A stretch of DNA of 43,149 bases from an uncultured Sutterella sp. (GTDB taxonomy: Bacteria; Pseudomonadota; Gammaproteobacteria; Burkholderiales; Burkholderiaceae_F). Below, in pieces: positions 26,364 through 35,168 of this stretch (position 1 is the stretch's first letter; the number at the start of each line of letters is the position of its first letter). The notes beneath the pieces were generated by a model that saw nothing but the letters and a program-made list of their open reading frames with translations, searched no databases and was not told the DNA's origin. The position numbers and the translations under genes are program-made. The stretch lies in NCBI GenBank assembly GCA_905201055.1, contig CAJKMT010000008.1, forward strand, positions 1 to 43,149, in the 5' to 3' direction.

Positions 26364-29300
26364 TTATTCTCCCTTCTTTTCCGCATCAGACTTTTCCTTC
26401 ACTTCCGTTGTCGTTTGCACAGAAGCCGAGGGACTCGTTTGTTCATCGTTTTTGCCACCATCACGATCATAGAACGTCAGTTCGCCTTCCTTCAAGGACT
26501 TTGCCTCAAAGGCCGTTTCACGCGCTGCGGCTTGCAAATCCACATTACGCTCGTTGGCACTGCCCGACAAGCGCATGATCATGACATAAAAGAGCGGCAC
26601 AAAGAGTACGCACAAAAGCGTACCGGTAATCATGCCCCCCAAGACGCCCCAACCGATGGCGTTCTGAGCACCGGAACCTGCCCCATGAGCCAAAGCAAGC
26701 GGCAGCACACCCAAACCGAAAGCCAGAGACGTCATCACAATCGGACGCAAGCGCAGGCGCACCGCGTCAATTGCCGCATGAACAATATCTTCACCGTTAT
26801 CATGCAGGTCTTTAGCGAATTCCACAATCAAAATCGCGTTTTTACTCACCAAACCGATCGTGGTAATCAAACCGACCTGGAAGTAAATGTCGTTATTCAA
26901 ACCTCTGAGCCATGTCAGTCCCAAAGCACCGATCACGCCCATCGGAATAACCAAGATAACGGCAATAGGAATGGACCAGCTTTCATACAAAGCAGCCAAG
27001 CACAGGAACACCACCAAGATAGACAAAGCGTACAAAGGTGCCGCTTGACCGCCGGCTTCACGTTCCTGATAGGACACACCGGTGTAGGCAATGCTGTAGC
27101 CTAAAGGCAGTTGCTGAGCAAGTTCTTCAACAGCAGCCAACGCATCACCGGAACTGAAGCCCGAGCGGGGATTGCCTTGGATGTTCACAGCTGACAAACC
27201 GTTAAAACGTTCCAAGCGGGGTGAACCGTAAGTCCACGAAGTGGTTGAGAATGCCGAGAACGGCACCATTTCCCCTTCATTGTTCTTCACGTACCAACGA
27301 CCCAAATCCTCAGGCTTTTGTCTGAATTGGCTGTCGCCCTGCACGTAAACCTTCTTCACACGACCGCGGTCGAGGAAGTCATTCACGTAAGAACTACCCC
27401 AGGCCGTTGCCAAGGTCGAGTTAATTGAATTGATGGACACACCCAAAGCGCGAGCTTTTTCGGTATCGATTTCCAAGTGCAGCTGCGGCGTATCTTCCAT
27501 ACCGTTCGGACGTACTGCCGTGAGGCTCGGATGCGCATTACCCATTCCCAAGAACTGATTGCGAACAGCCATCAATTCCTCGTGCGTTTGACCGGCACTG
27601 GCCTGAAGGAAAATATCAAAACCTTCGGCAATACCCAATTCAGGCACAGCAGGAGGCGGGAATGCGTAGGCATTGGCATCCTTATATTGCGAGAATTCAG
27701 CCATTGCGCGAGCCGTGATGGAGTTCACATCCTGTCCGTCATCCGTTCTCTCGCCCCAGTCCTTGAGACGAACGAACATCAAACCCGTATTCTGACCGGT
27801 ACCGCCGAAAGAGAAACCCGAGACAGTAAAGACAGATTCTATGTTCGCCGTTTCCTTTTCCTGGAAGTATTTACTCATGCGACCCAACACTTCCTGAGTT
27901 CTTTGTTGGGAGGTGCCCGCCGGAGTAATCACTTGAGCAAGCAAAATACCCTGGTCTTCTCCCGGCATAAAGCCTGAGGGAATCTTCACAAAACCGAAGG
28001 CAACGCCGGCCAAAATAGCCGCGTAAACCAAAAGTGTACGAACCGTATGCGGGATAGCCACGCCGACTTGCGTGCGAATCCAGAGCGAAAACTTTTCAAA
28101 ACCGCGGTTGAAGCGCCCGAAGAAACCCTGCTTATTTTCATGGTGTTCTTTATCGATCGGCTTTAATAACGTGGCACAAAGCACCGGCGTCAGAATCAAG
28201 GCCACCAACACGGACAGCACCATGGCCGAAACAATCGTCACGGAGAACTGGCGGTAAATAATACCGGTTGAGCCGCCGAAAAACGCCATCGGCACGAACA
28301 CTGCAGCCAAAACCATAGCAATACCCACCAAGGCGCCTTGGATTTGACCCATTGATTTTTCCGTTGCCTCTCGCGGTGACAGGCCTTCTGTTCGCATCAC
28401 ACGCTCAACGTTTTCCACCACCACAATGGCGTCGTCCACCAGCAACCCAATGGCGAGCACCATAGCAAACATGGTAAGCACGTTAATGGAGTAACCCATC
28501 GCCTGAAGCACGCCGAACGTACCCAACAGCACCACCGGAACGGCAATTGTCGGAATAAGCGTAGCGCGCCAATTCTGCAGGAAAAGGAACATCACGCACA
28601 CCACAAGCACAATGGCTTCAAAAAGGGTACGCACCACTTCCTGAATAGAAATACGCACGAAAGGTGTCGTATCGTACGGGACAACCCATTCCATGCCTTC
28701 GGGGAAGTTCACCTGCATTTCGTTCAAGCGGGCCTTCACGCGATCGCTCGTTGCCATGGCGTTAGCACCGGAAGCCAAACTGATGGCCATACCGGTTGAC
28801 TGTCTGCCGTTATAAAGGGCGATCACGTTGTAGCTTTCTTCGCCCATTTCCACGCGGGCCACATCCTTCATCAAAACGCGGGAACCGTCAGTGGCGGTCT
28901 TCACCATGATATTTTCAAAGTCACTTACCGTTTCCAGCAAGGACATGGAGTTAATCGTGGCGTTTAATTCGTAGCGGGTGTTTGAAGGCAGGTTACCGAT
29001 AGCGCCCGAAGACACCTGAACGTTTTGCTCCTGAATCGCCGCCACCACTTCATCGGTCGAGAGCGAATACTTATAGAGCTTTTCCGGATCCAGCCAAATA
29101 CGCATTGAGTAGGAGCTACCGAACACTTCGACTTCACCTACACCCGTAATACGTGAAAGCGGTTCCTGCACATTGTTGACCAAGTAGTCCGAGAGGTCGG
29201 CACTCGTCATCTTGCCGTTTCGGTCAACAAAGCCAACCACCATCAGGAAGTTAGCGGCCGACTTATCAACGTCCACACCCAATTCCTGAACAACCTGCGG

Positions 29301-29654
29301 AAGGCTGTTTTCCACCGTCTTCAATCGGTTTTGAACCTGCACCTGGGCAATATCGGGGTTCGTGCCGGCTTCAAACGTAATATCAATGGAAACACGACCG
29401 GACGAATCGGAATTGGAGGCCATATAGAGGTAGCCATCCAAACCGGTCATCGCCTGTTCGATCTGCTGGGTAATGGTGTTTTCAATCGTCTCAGCAGAAG
29501 CACCCGGATAAGTCGCAGTAATGGTGACCTGAGGAGGCGCAATTTGCGGATACTGAGACACCGGCAATCTTGTAATGGACAAAATACCGGCGAGCATAAT
29601 CACAATAGCGATCACCCATGCAAAAATCGGACGACCTAGAAAAAATCGAGACAT
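26364..29654 (-). CDS. acrB: RND multidrug efflux transporter (HAE1, AcrB-like)
   Basis: 1096 residues. Inner-membrane proton/drug antiporter. Twelve helices and two large periplasmic loops. Hydrophobe-efflux signatures are GLDGYLYMASNSDSSGRVSIDITF near residue 98, the paired acidic residues in GLLVDDAIVVVENVERVM (helix 4, about 407-408) and the helix 10 lysine in GLVSKNAILIVEFAK (about 945). These are the proton-relay residues. It is about 45 residues longer than E. coli AcrB because of a charged C-terminal extension rich in Ser, Thr, Glu and Lys (from about residue 1050). Gap to acrA is 25 bp and to the outer-membrane factor 2 bp. Confidence 0.95.
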   Translation of the reverse strand: MSRFFLGRPIFAWVIAIVIMLAGILSITRLPVSQYPQIAPPQVTITATYPGASAETIENTITQQIEQAMTGLDGYLYMASNSDSSGRVSIDITFEAGTNPDIAQVQVQNRLKTVENSLPQVVQELGVDVDKSAANFLMVVGFVDRNGKMTSADLSDYLVNNVQEPLSRITGVGEVEVFGSSYSMRIWLDPEKLYKYSLSTDEVVAAIQEQNVQVSSGAIGNLPSNTRYELNATINSMSLLETVSDFENIMVKTATDGSRVLMKDVARVEMGEESYNVIALYNGRQSTGMAISLASGANAMATSDRVKARLNEMQVNFPEGMEWVVPYDTTPFVRISIQEVVRTLFEAIVLVVCVMFLFLQNWRATLIPTIAVPVVLLGTFGVLQAMGYSINVLTMFAMVLAIGLLVDDAIVVVENVERVMRTEGLSPREATEKSMGQIQGALVGIAMVLAAVFVPMAFFGGSTGIIYRQFSVTIVSAMVLSVLVALILTPVLCATLLKPIDKEHHENKQGFFGRFNRGFEKFSLWIRTQVGVAIPHTVRTLLVYAAILAGVAFGFVKIPSGFMPGEDQGILLAQVITPAGTSQQRTQEVLGRMSKYFQEKETANIESVFTVSGFSFGGTGQNTGLMFVRLKDWGERTDDGQDVNSITARAMAEFSQYKDANAYAFPPPAVPELGIAEGFDIFLQASAGQTHEELMAVRNQFLGMGNAHPSLTAVRPNGMEDTPQLHLEIDTEKARALGVSINSINSTLATAWGSSYVNDFLDRGRVKKVYVQGDSQFRQKPEDLGRWYVKNNEGEMVPFSAFSTTSWTYGSPRLERFNGLSAVNIQGNPRSGFSSGDALAAVEELAQQLPLGYSIAYTGVSYQEREAGGQAAPLYALSILVVFLCLAALYESWSIPIAVILVIPMGVIGALGLTWLRGLNNDIYFQVGLITTIGLVSKNAILIVEFAKDLHDNGEDIVHAAIDAVRLRLRPIVMTSLAFGLGVLPLALAHGAGSGAQNAIGWGVLGGMITGTLLCVLFVPLFYVMIMRLSGSANERNVDLQAAARETAFEAKSLKEGELTFYDRDGGKNDEQTSPSASVQTTTEVKEKSDAEKKGE

Positions 29655-29679
29655 ATGCTATTTCCTTTGCCTACTCGAA

Positions 29680-30801
29680 TTATTTTTTCGCTTCGGGTTG
29701 TTGAGCATTGGCCGCAGGTTGGGCAATTTTCACAGTCGCACCGGCTCTGACCTTACCGACTCCGTCGATCACCACCTTTTCACCTGCCTGCAATCCGGAC
29801 TCAATCAACCAATTCGTACCAATCACTCGATTGGCCACAACGTTGCGCTGTTCGATCTTATTGTCAGGTGTCACCACAAACACATAAGCCTGTCCCTTCG
29901 GGTCACGCATCACGCAGCGTTGAGACAAAACGATCGAGTCAGGTCGGGCACCTTCTTCCAAACGGGCTCGGACAAACATACCGGGCAAAAGATCGCCGTT
30001 CGGATTCGGGAAAATCGCACGAAGGTTAATCATGCCTGTTCCTTCATCGACCTCTTCACCGGTAAAGGTCAGTTTGCCCTTTTGCGGATAAACGGATCCG
30101 TCTTCCATCAAAAGGGTAACTTCCACTGCTCCGTCCTTCGCTTTAATCTTTCCGGAAGCAATCTCGTGCTTTAATCGGAGCATCTCAGAGCTTGTCTGAC
30201 GCACGTCAACATAGATCGGGTCGAGCTGTTGAACCGTCGTCATAAAAGTCTGGTAAGCATTAGCCAGCGCACCCGGCGTGACTTCAGAGCGACCCACGCG
30301 TCCTGAAATCGGGCTTTGTACACGGGTGTAATCCAAATTTGTCTTGGCTGTCTTCATGGCCGCACGAGCGGTTTTCATTTGAGCCTGCGCCGCGTCATTG
30401 TCCTGTTTACTGACCGCATTGACCTTAACCAATCGAGCCGAACGCTTGGCGTTGGCCAAAGCCAGTTCGTAGTTGGCAACGGCTTCTTCATAGGCAGCTT
30501 CATATAGAGCCGGGTCAATCTGATAGAGCTGATCACCCGCCTTGACCATTTGACCTTCAGTGAAAATGCGCTTTTGAATGATGCCGCTGATCTGAGGACG
30601 AACCTCTGCAATTTGATAAGCGCTTGTACGACCCGTCAACTCTGTTGTCATAACAGGCGCGGAAATTTCCGCCGTGACGATTCCGACTTCTTGAGGAGCT
30701 CTTTGCGCGGTTGAGGCTTGTTCTTTACAACCGGCAAGCGACAACGCCGCCACTACGGACAAGGCCACGGCCGCGTACTTCGGGGCAAACTTTGAAAACA
30801 T
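29680..30801 (-). CDS. acrA: RND efflux periplasmic adaptor lipoprotein (AcrA-like)
   Basis: 373 residues. Lipoprotein signal with lipobox SLAGC and lipidated Cys25. Domains in order: beta-barrel/lipoyl half (EVRPQISGIIQKRIFTEGQMVKAGDQLYQIDP), alpha-helical hairpin (about 95-165), lipoyl second half (YTRVQSPISGRVGRSEVTPGALA), beta-barrel and membrane-proximal domain (GLQAGEKVVIDGVGKVRAGATV). The tail is Ala/Gln/Pro-rich. First gene of acrA-acrB-oprM-tetR. The ribosome binding site is GGAGAAAGG before the ATG. Confidence 0.95.
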   Translation of the reverse strand: MFSKFAPKYAAVALSVVAALSLAGCKEQASTAQRAPQEVGIVTAEISAPVMTTELTGRTSAYQIAEVRPQISGIIQKRIFTEGQMVKAGDQLYQIDPALYEAAYEEAVANYELALANAKRSARLVKVNAVSKQDNDAAQAQMKTARAAMKTAKTNLDYTRVQSPISGRVGRSEVTPGALANAYQTFMTTVQQLDPIYVDVRQTSSEMLRLKHEIASGKIKAKDGAVEVTLLMEDGSVYPQKGKLTFTGEEVDEGTGMINLRAIFPNPNGDLLPGMFVRARLEEGARPDSIVLSQRCVMRDPKGQAYVFVVTPDNKIEQRNVVANRVIGTNWLIESGLQAGEKVVIDGVGKVRAGATVKIAQPAANAQQPEAKK

Positions 30802-30860
30802 GTTTTACCTTTCTCCAAACATCTATGCCGAACAGTATCGGCATGAAATAACCAAATATG

Positions 30861-30905
30861 ACTGAACGTTCATTCAGTAAAAAAAGTGAAAGCTCGTTCA
30901 TTATG
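30861..30905 (-). promoter_or_regulatory. operator-like repeat and -10 element before the efflux operon
   Basis: An 18-bp near-palindrome ACTGAACG-TT-CATTCAGT (30861-30878, 7 of 8 arm positions matching) lies 59 bp upstream of the acrA ATG. A second copy of the half site CGTTCATT (30895-30902), 28 bp from the first (30867-30874), overlaps a CATAAT -10 candidate read on the minus strand (30900-30905). This fits a TetR operator controlling the operon. The -35 is weak. Operator identity is inference. Confidence 0.6.
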
Positions 30906-31059
30906 ACAGAATTGCCTCAAAAATAGTTTTTATTACTTGATCTTTAAGGCAAAAAATATTTCGAAATGTAACATTTGTTAGGGTTTCTACCTAGTGAAGT
31001 TTTAACTTGGAAACGTAAAATGTCGGCAATTTTCTGTTTCGATTTTTGTACTGATCATC

Positions 31060-31716
31060 ATGTCTCTTGAGATCTTTCACTTACAGTACTTTTTAGGCGG
31101 ACTGGTCAGCCTTTTGGTTATTACCAACCCGCCGTCCAAAATTCCGCTTTTTATCAGCCTTACGCAAGGCATGGATGAAGCTCAGCGCAAATCTCAAGCC
31201 AGATGGGCAGCGATTTACGCAGGCATCATCATGTTCGTGAGTTTACTGGCAGGTAATCTTCTGCTGGCTTTTTTCGGTATCTCTTATGGTGCGCTGCGTA
31301 TTGCAGGCGGCTTCATGGTTGCTGTTGTCGGCTATCAGATGCTTTTTAGCCAACAAACCCCATCGCCCAACAAAGCACCGCTTGTTCGACGCGACCGTGA
31401 AGACTATGCGTTTTTCCCCATTGCGATGCCCATGATCGCCGGTCCCGGCACCATGGCTGTCATCATCGGCTTTTCGACCGAAATTGCAGAATATCCCCAT
31501 TGGGAGGATCAGGTCGGCACTTTCTTTATGATGACGCTTGCCATTATCTTTTGCTGCCTGGTCTGTTGGGCTGTGATGCGGTCGGCTGATTTCTGCGGTC
31601 GTAAACTCGGTCCTTCCGGCACCATCATTATCAGTAAATTGATGGGGTTCCTGCTGGTGTGTATCGGGGTGCAGTTTATCGGCTCTGGTATCCGAGCCTT
31701 TGCCATCGGCGGTTAG
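31060..31716 (+). CDS. MarC family (UPF0056) integral membrane protein
   Basis: 218 residues, six predicted transmembrane helices. Conserved features of the MarC/UPF0056 family are VITNPPSKIPLFISLT near residue 22, LRIAGGFMVAVVGYQML near 77, FFPIAMPMIAGPGTMAVIIGF near 110 and a final GVQFIGSGI. The family was named for the mar locus, but its transport substrate and any role in antibiotic resistance are not proven. It is divergent from the RND operon, sharing a 258-bp intergenic region, so the TetR operator could influence it. This last point is inference. Confidence 0.9.
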   Translation: MSLEIFHLQYFLGGLVSLLVITNPPSKIPLFISLTQGMDEAQRKSQARWAAIYAGIIMFVSLLAGNLLLAFFGISYGALRIAGGFMVAVVGYQMLFSQQTPSPNKAPLVRRDREDYAFFPIAMPMIAGPGTMAVIIGFSTEIAEYPHWEDQVGTFFMMTLAIIFCCLVCWAVMRSADFCGRKLGPSGTIIISKLMGFLLVCIGVQFIGSGIRAFAIGG

Positions 31717-31731
31717 TCAATCCCCAAATCA

Positions 31732-31766
31732 AAATCCCCAATTCCTGAAGAGTTGGGGATTTTTTG
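31732..31766. terminator. bidirectional terminator between marC-type gene and glmS
   Basis: Perfect 10-bp stem AAATCCCCAA / TTGGGGATTT (31732-31741 and 31753-31762), extendable inward to 13 bp with one G-U pair, followed by TTTTTTG on the plus strand and by TTTTGATTT on the minus strand. It lies between convergent genes. Confidence 0.85.
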
Positions 31767-31772
31767 TTGAGC

Positions 31773-31809
31773 GTGCCGGCTTTTGCCGGCACCGGACGAT
31801 TCAATCGTC
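31773..31809 (-). repeat. two consecutive hairpins in the glmS 3' region
   Basis: GTGCCGGC-TTTT-GCCGGCAC (31773-31792) is a perfect 8-bp stem with a 4-nt loop. GACGATT-C-AATCGTC (31795-31809) is a second inverted repeat directly abutting the glmS stop codon. They precede the bidirectional terminator in the glmS direction. Function unknown; they may protect the 3' end of the mRNA. Confidence 0.6.
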
Positions 31810-33636
31810 TTACTCAGTTGTGACGCTCTTAGCCAAGTTCCTCGGCTTATCCACATCATTGCCTCGGATACAGGCCGTGTGATAAGCAAGCAACTGAAGC
31901 GGCACAACATGAAGGATAGGTGAAAGCGATCCGTAATTTTCCGGCATACGAATCACATGAATGTGTTCGCTCGATTCAAGACCGGTATCCGCATCAGCGA
32001 AAACGTAGAGCTCACCCTTACGGGCCTCAACTTCCTTCATATTGCTCTTGAGCTTTTCCAAAAGCTCGTCGTTAGGCGCCACCGTTACGACCGGAATAGA
32101 CTCATCGACCAAAGCCAAAGGACCATGCTTTAATTCACCGGCAGGATAAGCTTCAGCGTGAATATACGAAATTTCCTTTAACTTCAGCGCCCCTTCCAAA
32201 GCAATCGGGTAGTGAATGCCGCGCCCCAAGAAAAGCGCATTTTGTTTACTCGCAAAACGTTCTGCCCAAGCAATAACCTGAGGCTCAAGAGCCAACACCG
32301 CGCTGACAGCCTTGGGCACGTGCCGCAGCACGCGCATGTATTCTGCTTCAGTCTCAGAATCAATTCGGCCCTTAACCTTAGCTAAACAAATCGTCAGAAG
32401 GAACAGCGCCGTGAGCTGCGTTGTAAAGGCCTTGGTGGAAGCCACGCCGATTTCCACCCCCGCACGGGTGATGTAGCGCAGCAGACTTTCACGAACCATG
32501 GCACTTGTCGGCACATTGCAGATCGTAAGCGTCTTTGTCATACCCAAATCTCTGGCGTGCTTTAAGGCAGCCAACGTATCGGCCGTTTCACCGGACTGAG
32601 AAATGGTCACCACCAGTGTCTTGGGATTAGGAACGCTCTTGCGATAACGGTACTCGCTTGCAATTTCCACGTCGCACGGGATTCCTGCGATGGCTTCAAG
32701 CCAATACTTCGATGTCAGTGCCGCGTAGTAACTCGTACCGCAGGCAATCATCAAAATACGTTCCACGTCTTTAAACACCTCTTCGGCCTTTTCTCCGAAA
32801 AGACCGGGCGTAACATCGCCGACCGCTTCGAGCGTATCGGCAATCGCGCGAGGCTGCTCAAAGATTTCTTTTTGCATGTAATGACGGTACGGTCCGAGTT
32901 CAACGGCGTTACTGAAAGCCTGAACATGGCAGACTTCGCGCTCAACAGGGATAAATTGTTGTCCCTGATGCGAGTAAATCGCATAAGAATCCGGCGTCAG
33001 ATCAGCCACATCACCGTCTTCCATGTAGATGAAGCGCTCGGTCTCTCCGGCCAATGCCATGGTATCGGATGCCGCAAACATTTCTCCTTCGCCGATACCC
33101 AGTACCAAAGGTGACCCTTGGCGAGCCACAACAACGCGATGCGGATCATCCTTAGAAAAAACAGCGATGGCATAGGCACCGCGCACACGATTAAGAGCGC
33201 CTTCAACCGCAGCGAGCAAATCACCCTGATAGCAGTCGTTCACCAAGTGGGCCAGCACTTCGGAGTCTGTCTGACTTGAGAACTGCACACCCTTGGCTAA
33301 AAGTTCGGCACGGATTTCTTCGTAGTTTTCGATAATGCCGTTATGAATCAATGCAATTTGATCGCCCGCGAAATGAGGGTGGGCATTGCAAACCAAAGGA
33401 GCCCCGTGAGTCGCCCAACGGGTGTGAGCAATTCCTAAGAATCCCTGAAGATTGCTCTTGTCAATTTGTTCAGACAATTCAGAAACCCGGGAAACGCTTC
33501 TGACACGCTTGAGCCCTTCGTTCCAAACGGCCACACCGCAGCTGTCATAGCCGCGATATTCAAGCCGCTTTAAGCCCTGTACCAAAAGCGGCACAATATT
33601 CCGATGTCGGGATGTGGCTGCAACAATACCGCACAT
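31810..33636 (-). CDS. glmS: glutamine-fructose-6-phosphate aminotransferase
   Basis: Converts fructose 6-phosphate and glutamine to glucosamine 6-phosphate, committing carbon to peptidoglycan and LPS precursors. 608 residues. The N-terminal glutaminase domain has the nucleophile Cys2 (MCGIVAA) and the EYRGYDSCG and HTRWATHG motifs. The C-terminal part has two SIS domains with ACGTSYYAA and TISQSGETADT, and ends in KSVTTE. glmU lies 18 bp upstream on the same strand, so glmUS is an operon. No glmS ribozyme is expected in Proteobacteria and none was seen in the 18-bp leader. Confidence 0.97.
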   Translation of the reverse strand: MCGIVAATSRHRNIVPLLVQGLKRLEYRGYDSCGVAVWNEGLKRVRSVSRVSELSEQIDKSNLQGFLGIAHTRWATHGAPLVCNAHPHFAGDQIALIHNGIIENYEEIRAELLAKGVQFSSQTDSEVLAHLVNDCYQGDLLAAVEGALNRVRGAYAIAVFSKDDPHRVVVARQGSPLVLGIGEGEMFAASDTMALAGETERFIYMEDGDVADLTPDSYAIYSHQGQQFIPVEREVCHVQAFSNAVELGPYRHYMQKEIFEQPRAIADTLEAVGDVTPGLFGEKAEEVFKDVERILMIACGTSYYAALTSKYWLEAIAGIPCDVEIASEYRYRKSVPNPKTLVVTISQSGETADTLAALKHARDLGMTKTLTICNVPTSAMVRESLLRYITRAGVEIGVASTKAFTTQLTALFLLTICLAKVKGRIDSETEAEYMRVLRHVPKAVSAVLALEPQVIAWAERFASKQNALFLGRGIHYPIALEGALKLKEISYIHAEAYPAGELKHGPLALVDESIPVVTVAPNDELLEKLKSNMKEVEARKGELYVFADADTGLESSEHIHVIRMPENYGSLSPILHVVPLQLLAYHTACIRGNDVDKPRNLAKSVTTE

Positions 33637-33654
33637 AATTCAATCCTTTTCAAT

Positions 33655-35013
33655 CTATTGTTTTTTCGTCGGGCGCTTCCAGCCCTTAAGCGTTACCTGG
33701 CGAGCTCGGGCAATGGTCAATTCCCCTTCCGGAGCATCCTTCGTGAGCGTGGTGCCGGCGCCGAGCGTGGCTCCCTTACCGACCGTCACCGGCGCCACAA
33801 GCTGAGTATCCGAACCGATAAACGCATCATCCATGATGGTGGTTCGGAATTTGTTGACACCGTCATAATTACAGGTAATCGTACCCGCGCCAATATTTAC
33901 ACGAGCCCCCATATCGGTATCACCGATATAGGAGAGATGGTTGACTTTACTGCCAAAACCGATAGCAGACTTTTTAATTTCGACAAAATTACCGATATGA
34001 GTCTGATCGGCCAACGTCGTACCCGGACGCAAGCGGCTGTACGGTCCCAAACGTGCCTCCTGACCAACCTTGGCTCCGTCAAAATGACAAAACGGCAGCA
34101 CTTCCGTTTCTGCGCCGATTTCCACGTCTTTTAACACACAATAGGCGCCCACTTTTACGCCGTCGCCCAGAATCACCTTTCCGCTAAAGACACAGCCGAC
34201 ATCAATCGTCACATCTTTACCGCAGGTCAATTCGCCTCGTATATCAATTCTTTGGGGATCAATCAGCGTAACCCCTTCGTTCATCAACTCGTGCGCTCTA
34301 TCCATTTGATAAGCTCTCTCAAGAGCAGCGAGCTGCACCTTGTTATTGACACCCTCGACTTCCGTAGCGCTGTCGGCCAAGGCTGCATTCACTTCAACGC
34401 CTTCGGCAACCGCTCGAGCTATCACATCAGTGAGGTAGTACTCACCCTGAGCATTTTGATTACCCAATTCATTGAGCCAGCGATGCAGATATTGAGTCGG
34501 CAGCACCATAATGCCCGTATTGACCTCGTCAATGGCGCGCTGCTGCTCCGTAGCATCTTTTTCCTCCACAATCGCCCGCACGGCACCGTTTTCGCGCACA
34601 ATGCGTCCGTATCCTTTGGGATTACTCAATTTGACTGTCAATAATCCGACACCGTCACCCGCCGCTTGAACTAATTTAGTCAGCGTTTCAGAGCGAATCA
34701 ACGGAACGTCACCCAAAAGCACCAATGTGGGTTCACCTTTTTCGCAATATGGCAGTGCCTGCAGCAGCGCATGCCCTGTGCCAAGTTGCTCACTCTGCAG
34801 GGCAAACGTGATGTCTTCAGCCTGTGAAAAATAGTTTTTCACTGCCTCGGCTCCGTGGCCGACCACAACGATAATGCGATTGTTTTTTCCCAGAAGACGG
34901 GCTTTTTCAAGAACATGGGCAAGCATGGGCTTGCCGGCAAGAGGTTGGAGCACTTTCGGCAAGCGCGAACGCATACGCTTACCCATGCCGGCGGCAAGAA
35001 TAACAATATTCAT
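33655..35013 (-). CDS. glmU: bifunctional GlcNAc-1-P uridyltransferase/GlcN-1-P acetyltransferase
   Basis: Makes UDP-GlcNAc in two steps from glucosamine 1-phosphate. 452 residues. The N-terminal uridyltransferase domain begins with the nucleotide-binding motif ILAAGMGKRMRSRLPKVL, followed by GTGHALLQ (near 77) and GDVPLI (near 102). The C-terminal left-handed beta-helix consists of hexapeptide repeats (for example IGAETEV, VKVGAYC) and carries GSFVEIKKS-like NFVEIKKSAIG and NIGAGTITCNYDG, with the acetyltransferase residues. First gene of the glmU-glmS operon. Confidence 0.96.
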   Translation of the reverse strand: MNIVILAAGMGKRMRSRLPKVLQPLAGKPMLAHVLEKARLLGKNNRIIVVVGHGAEAVKNYFSQAEDITFALQSEQLGTGHALLQALPYCEKGEPTLVLLGDVPLIRSETLTKLVQAAGDGVGLLTVKLSNPKGYGRIVRENGAVRAIVEEKDATEQQRAIDEVNTGIMVLPTQYLHRWLNELGNQNAQGEYYLTDVIARAVAEGVEVNAALADSATEVEGVNNKVQLAALERAYQMDRAHELMNEGVTLIDPQRIDIRGELTCGKDVTIDVGCVFSGKVILGDGVKVGAYCVLKDVEIGAETEVLPFCHFDGAKVGQEARLGPYSRLRPGTTLADQTHIGNFVEIKKSAIGFGSKVNHLSYIGDTDMGARVNIGAGTITCNYDGVNKFRTTIMDDAFIGSDTQLVAPVTVGKGATLGAGTTLTKDAPEGELTIARARQVTLKGWKRPTKKQ

Positions 35014-35110
35014 AAAAATGACTTTTGAATGTAAATACGTCAGTTATTCGTATTGTACTCGATTCGATAGTCTGCCTTTGGACCGGCAAACACTTTGTTA
35101 AGACTTGGAA

Positions 35111-35140
35111 CAAAAAGGGCCATGCTTTAACACATGACCC
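35111..35140 (-). terminator. terminator of the Tim44-domain gene
   Basis: On the minus strand GGGTCATG / CATGGCCC (35133-35140 and 35117-35124) forms an 8-bp stem with one G-U pair and an 8-nt loop, followed by TTTTTG. It begins about 29 bp after the stop codon. Confidence 0.8.
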
Positions 35141-35168
35141 CGTTCCGATAATTTAAGTTATCGCCTTA

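Noticed and set aside
29575..30174. 199-codon plus-strand frame opposite acrA
   Set aside because: Covered by acrA and the end of acrB on the minus strand; composition is that of a shadow frame and no start signals are visible.
31847..31855. A perfect DnaA box TTATCCACA
   Set aside because: It is isolated and lies in the glmS coding sequence, encoding part of DVDKPRN; no other boxes are near.
33637..33660. Possible glmS ribozyme/riboswitch
   Set aside because: That element belongs mainly to Gram-positive bacteria and needs a long leader; here only 18 bp separate glmU and glmS.
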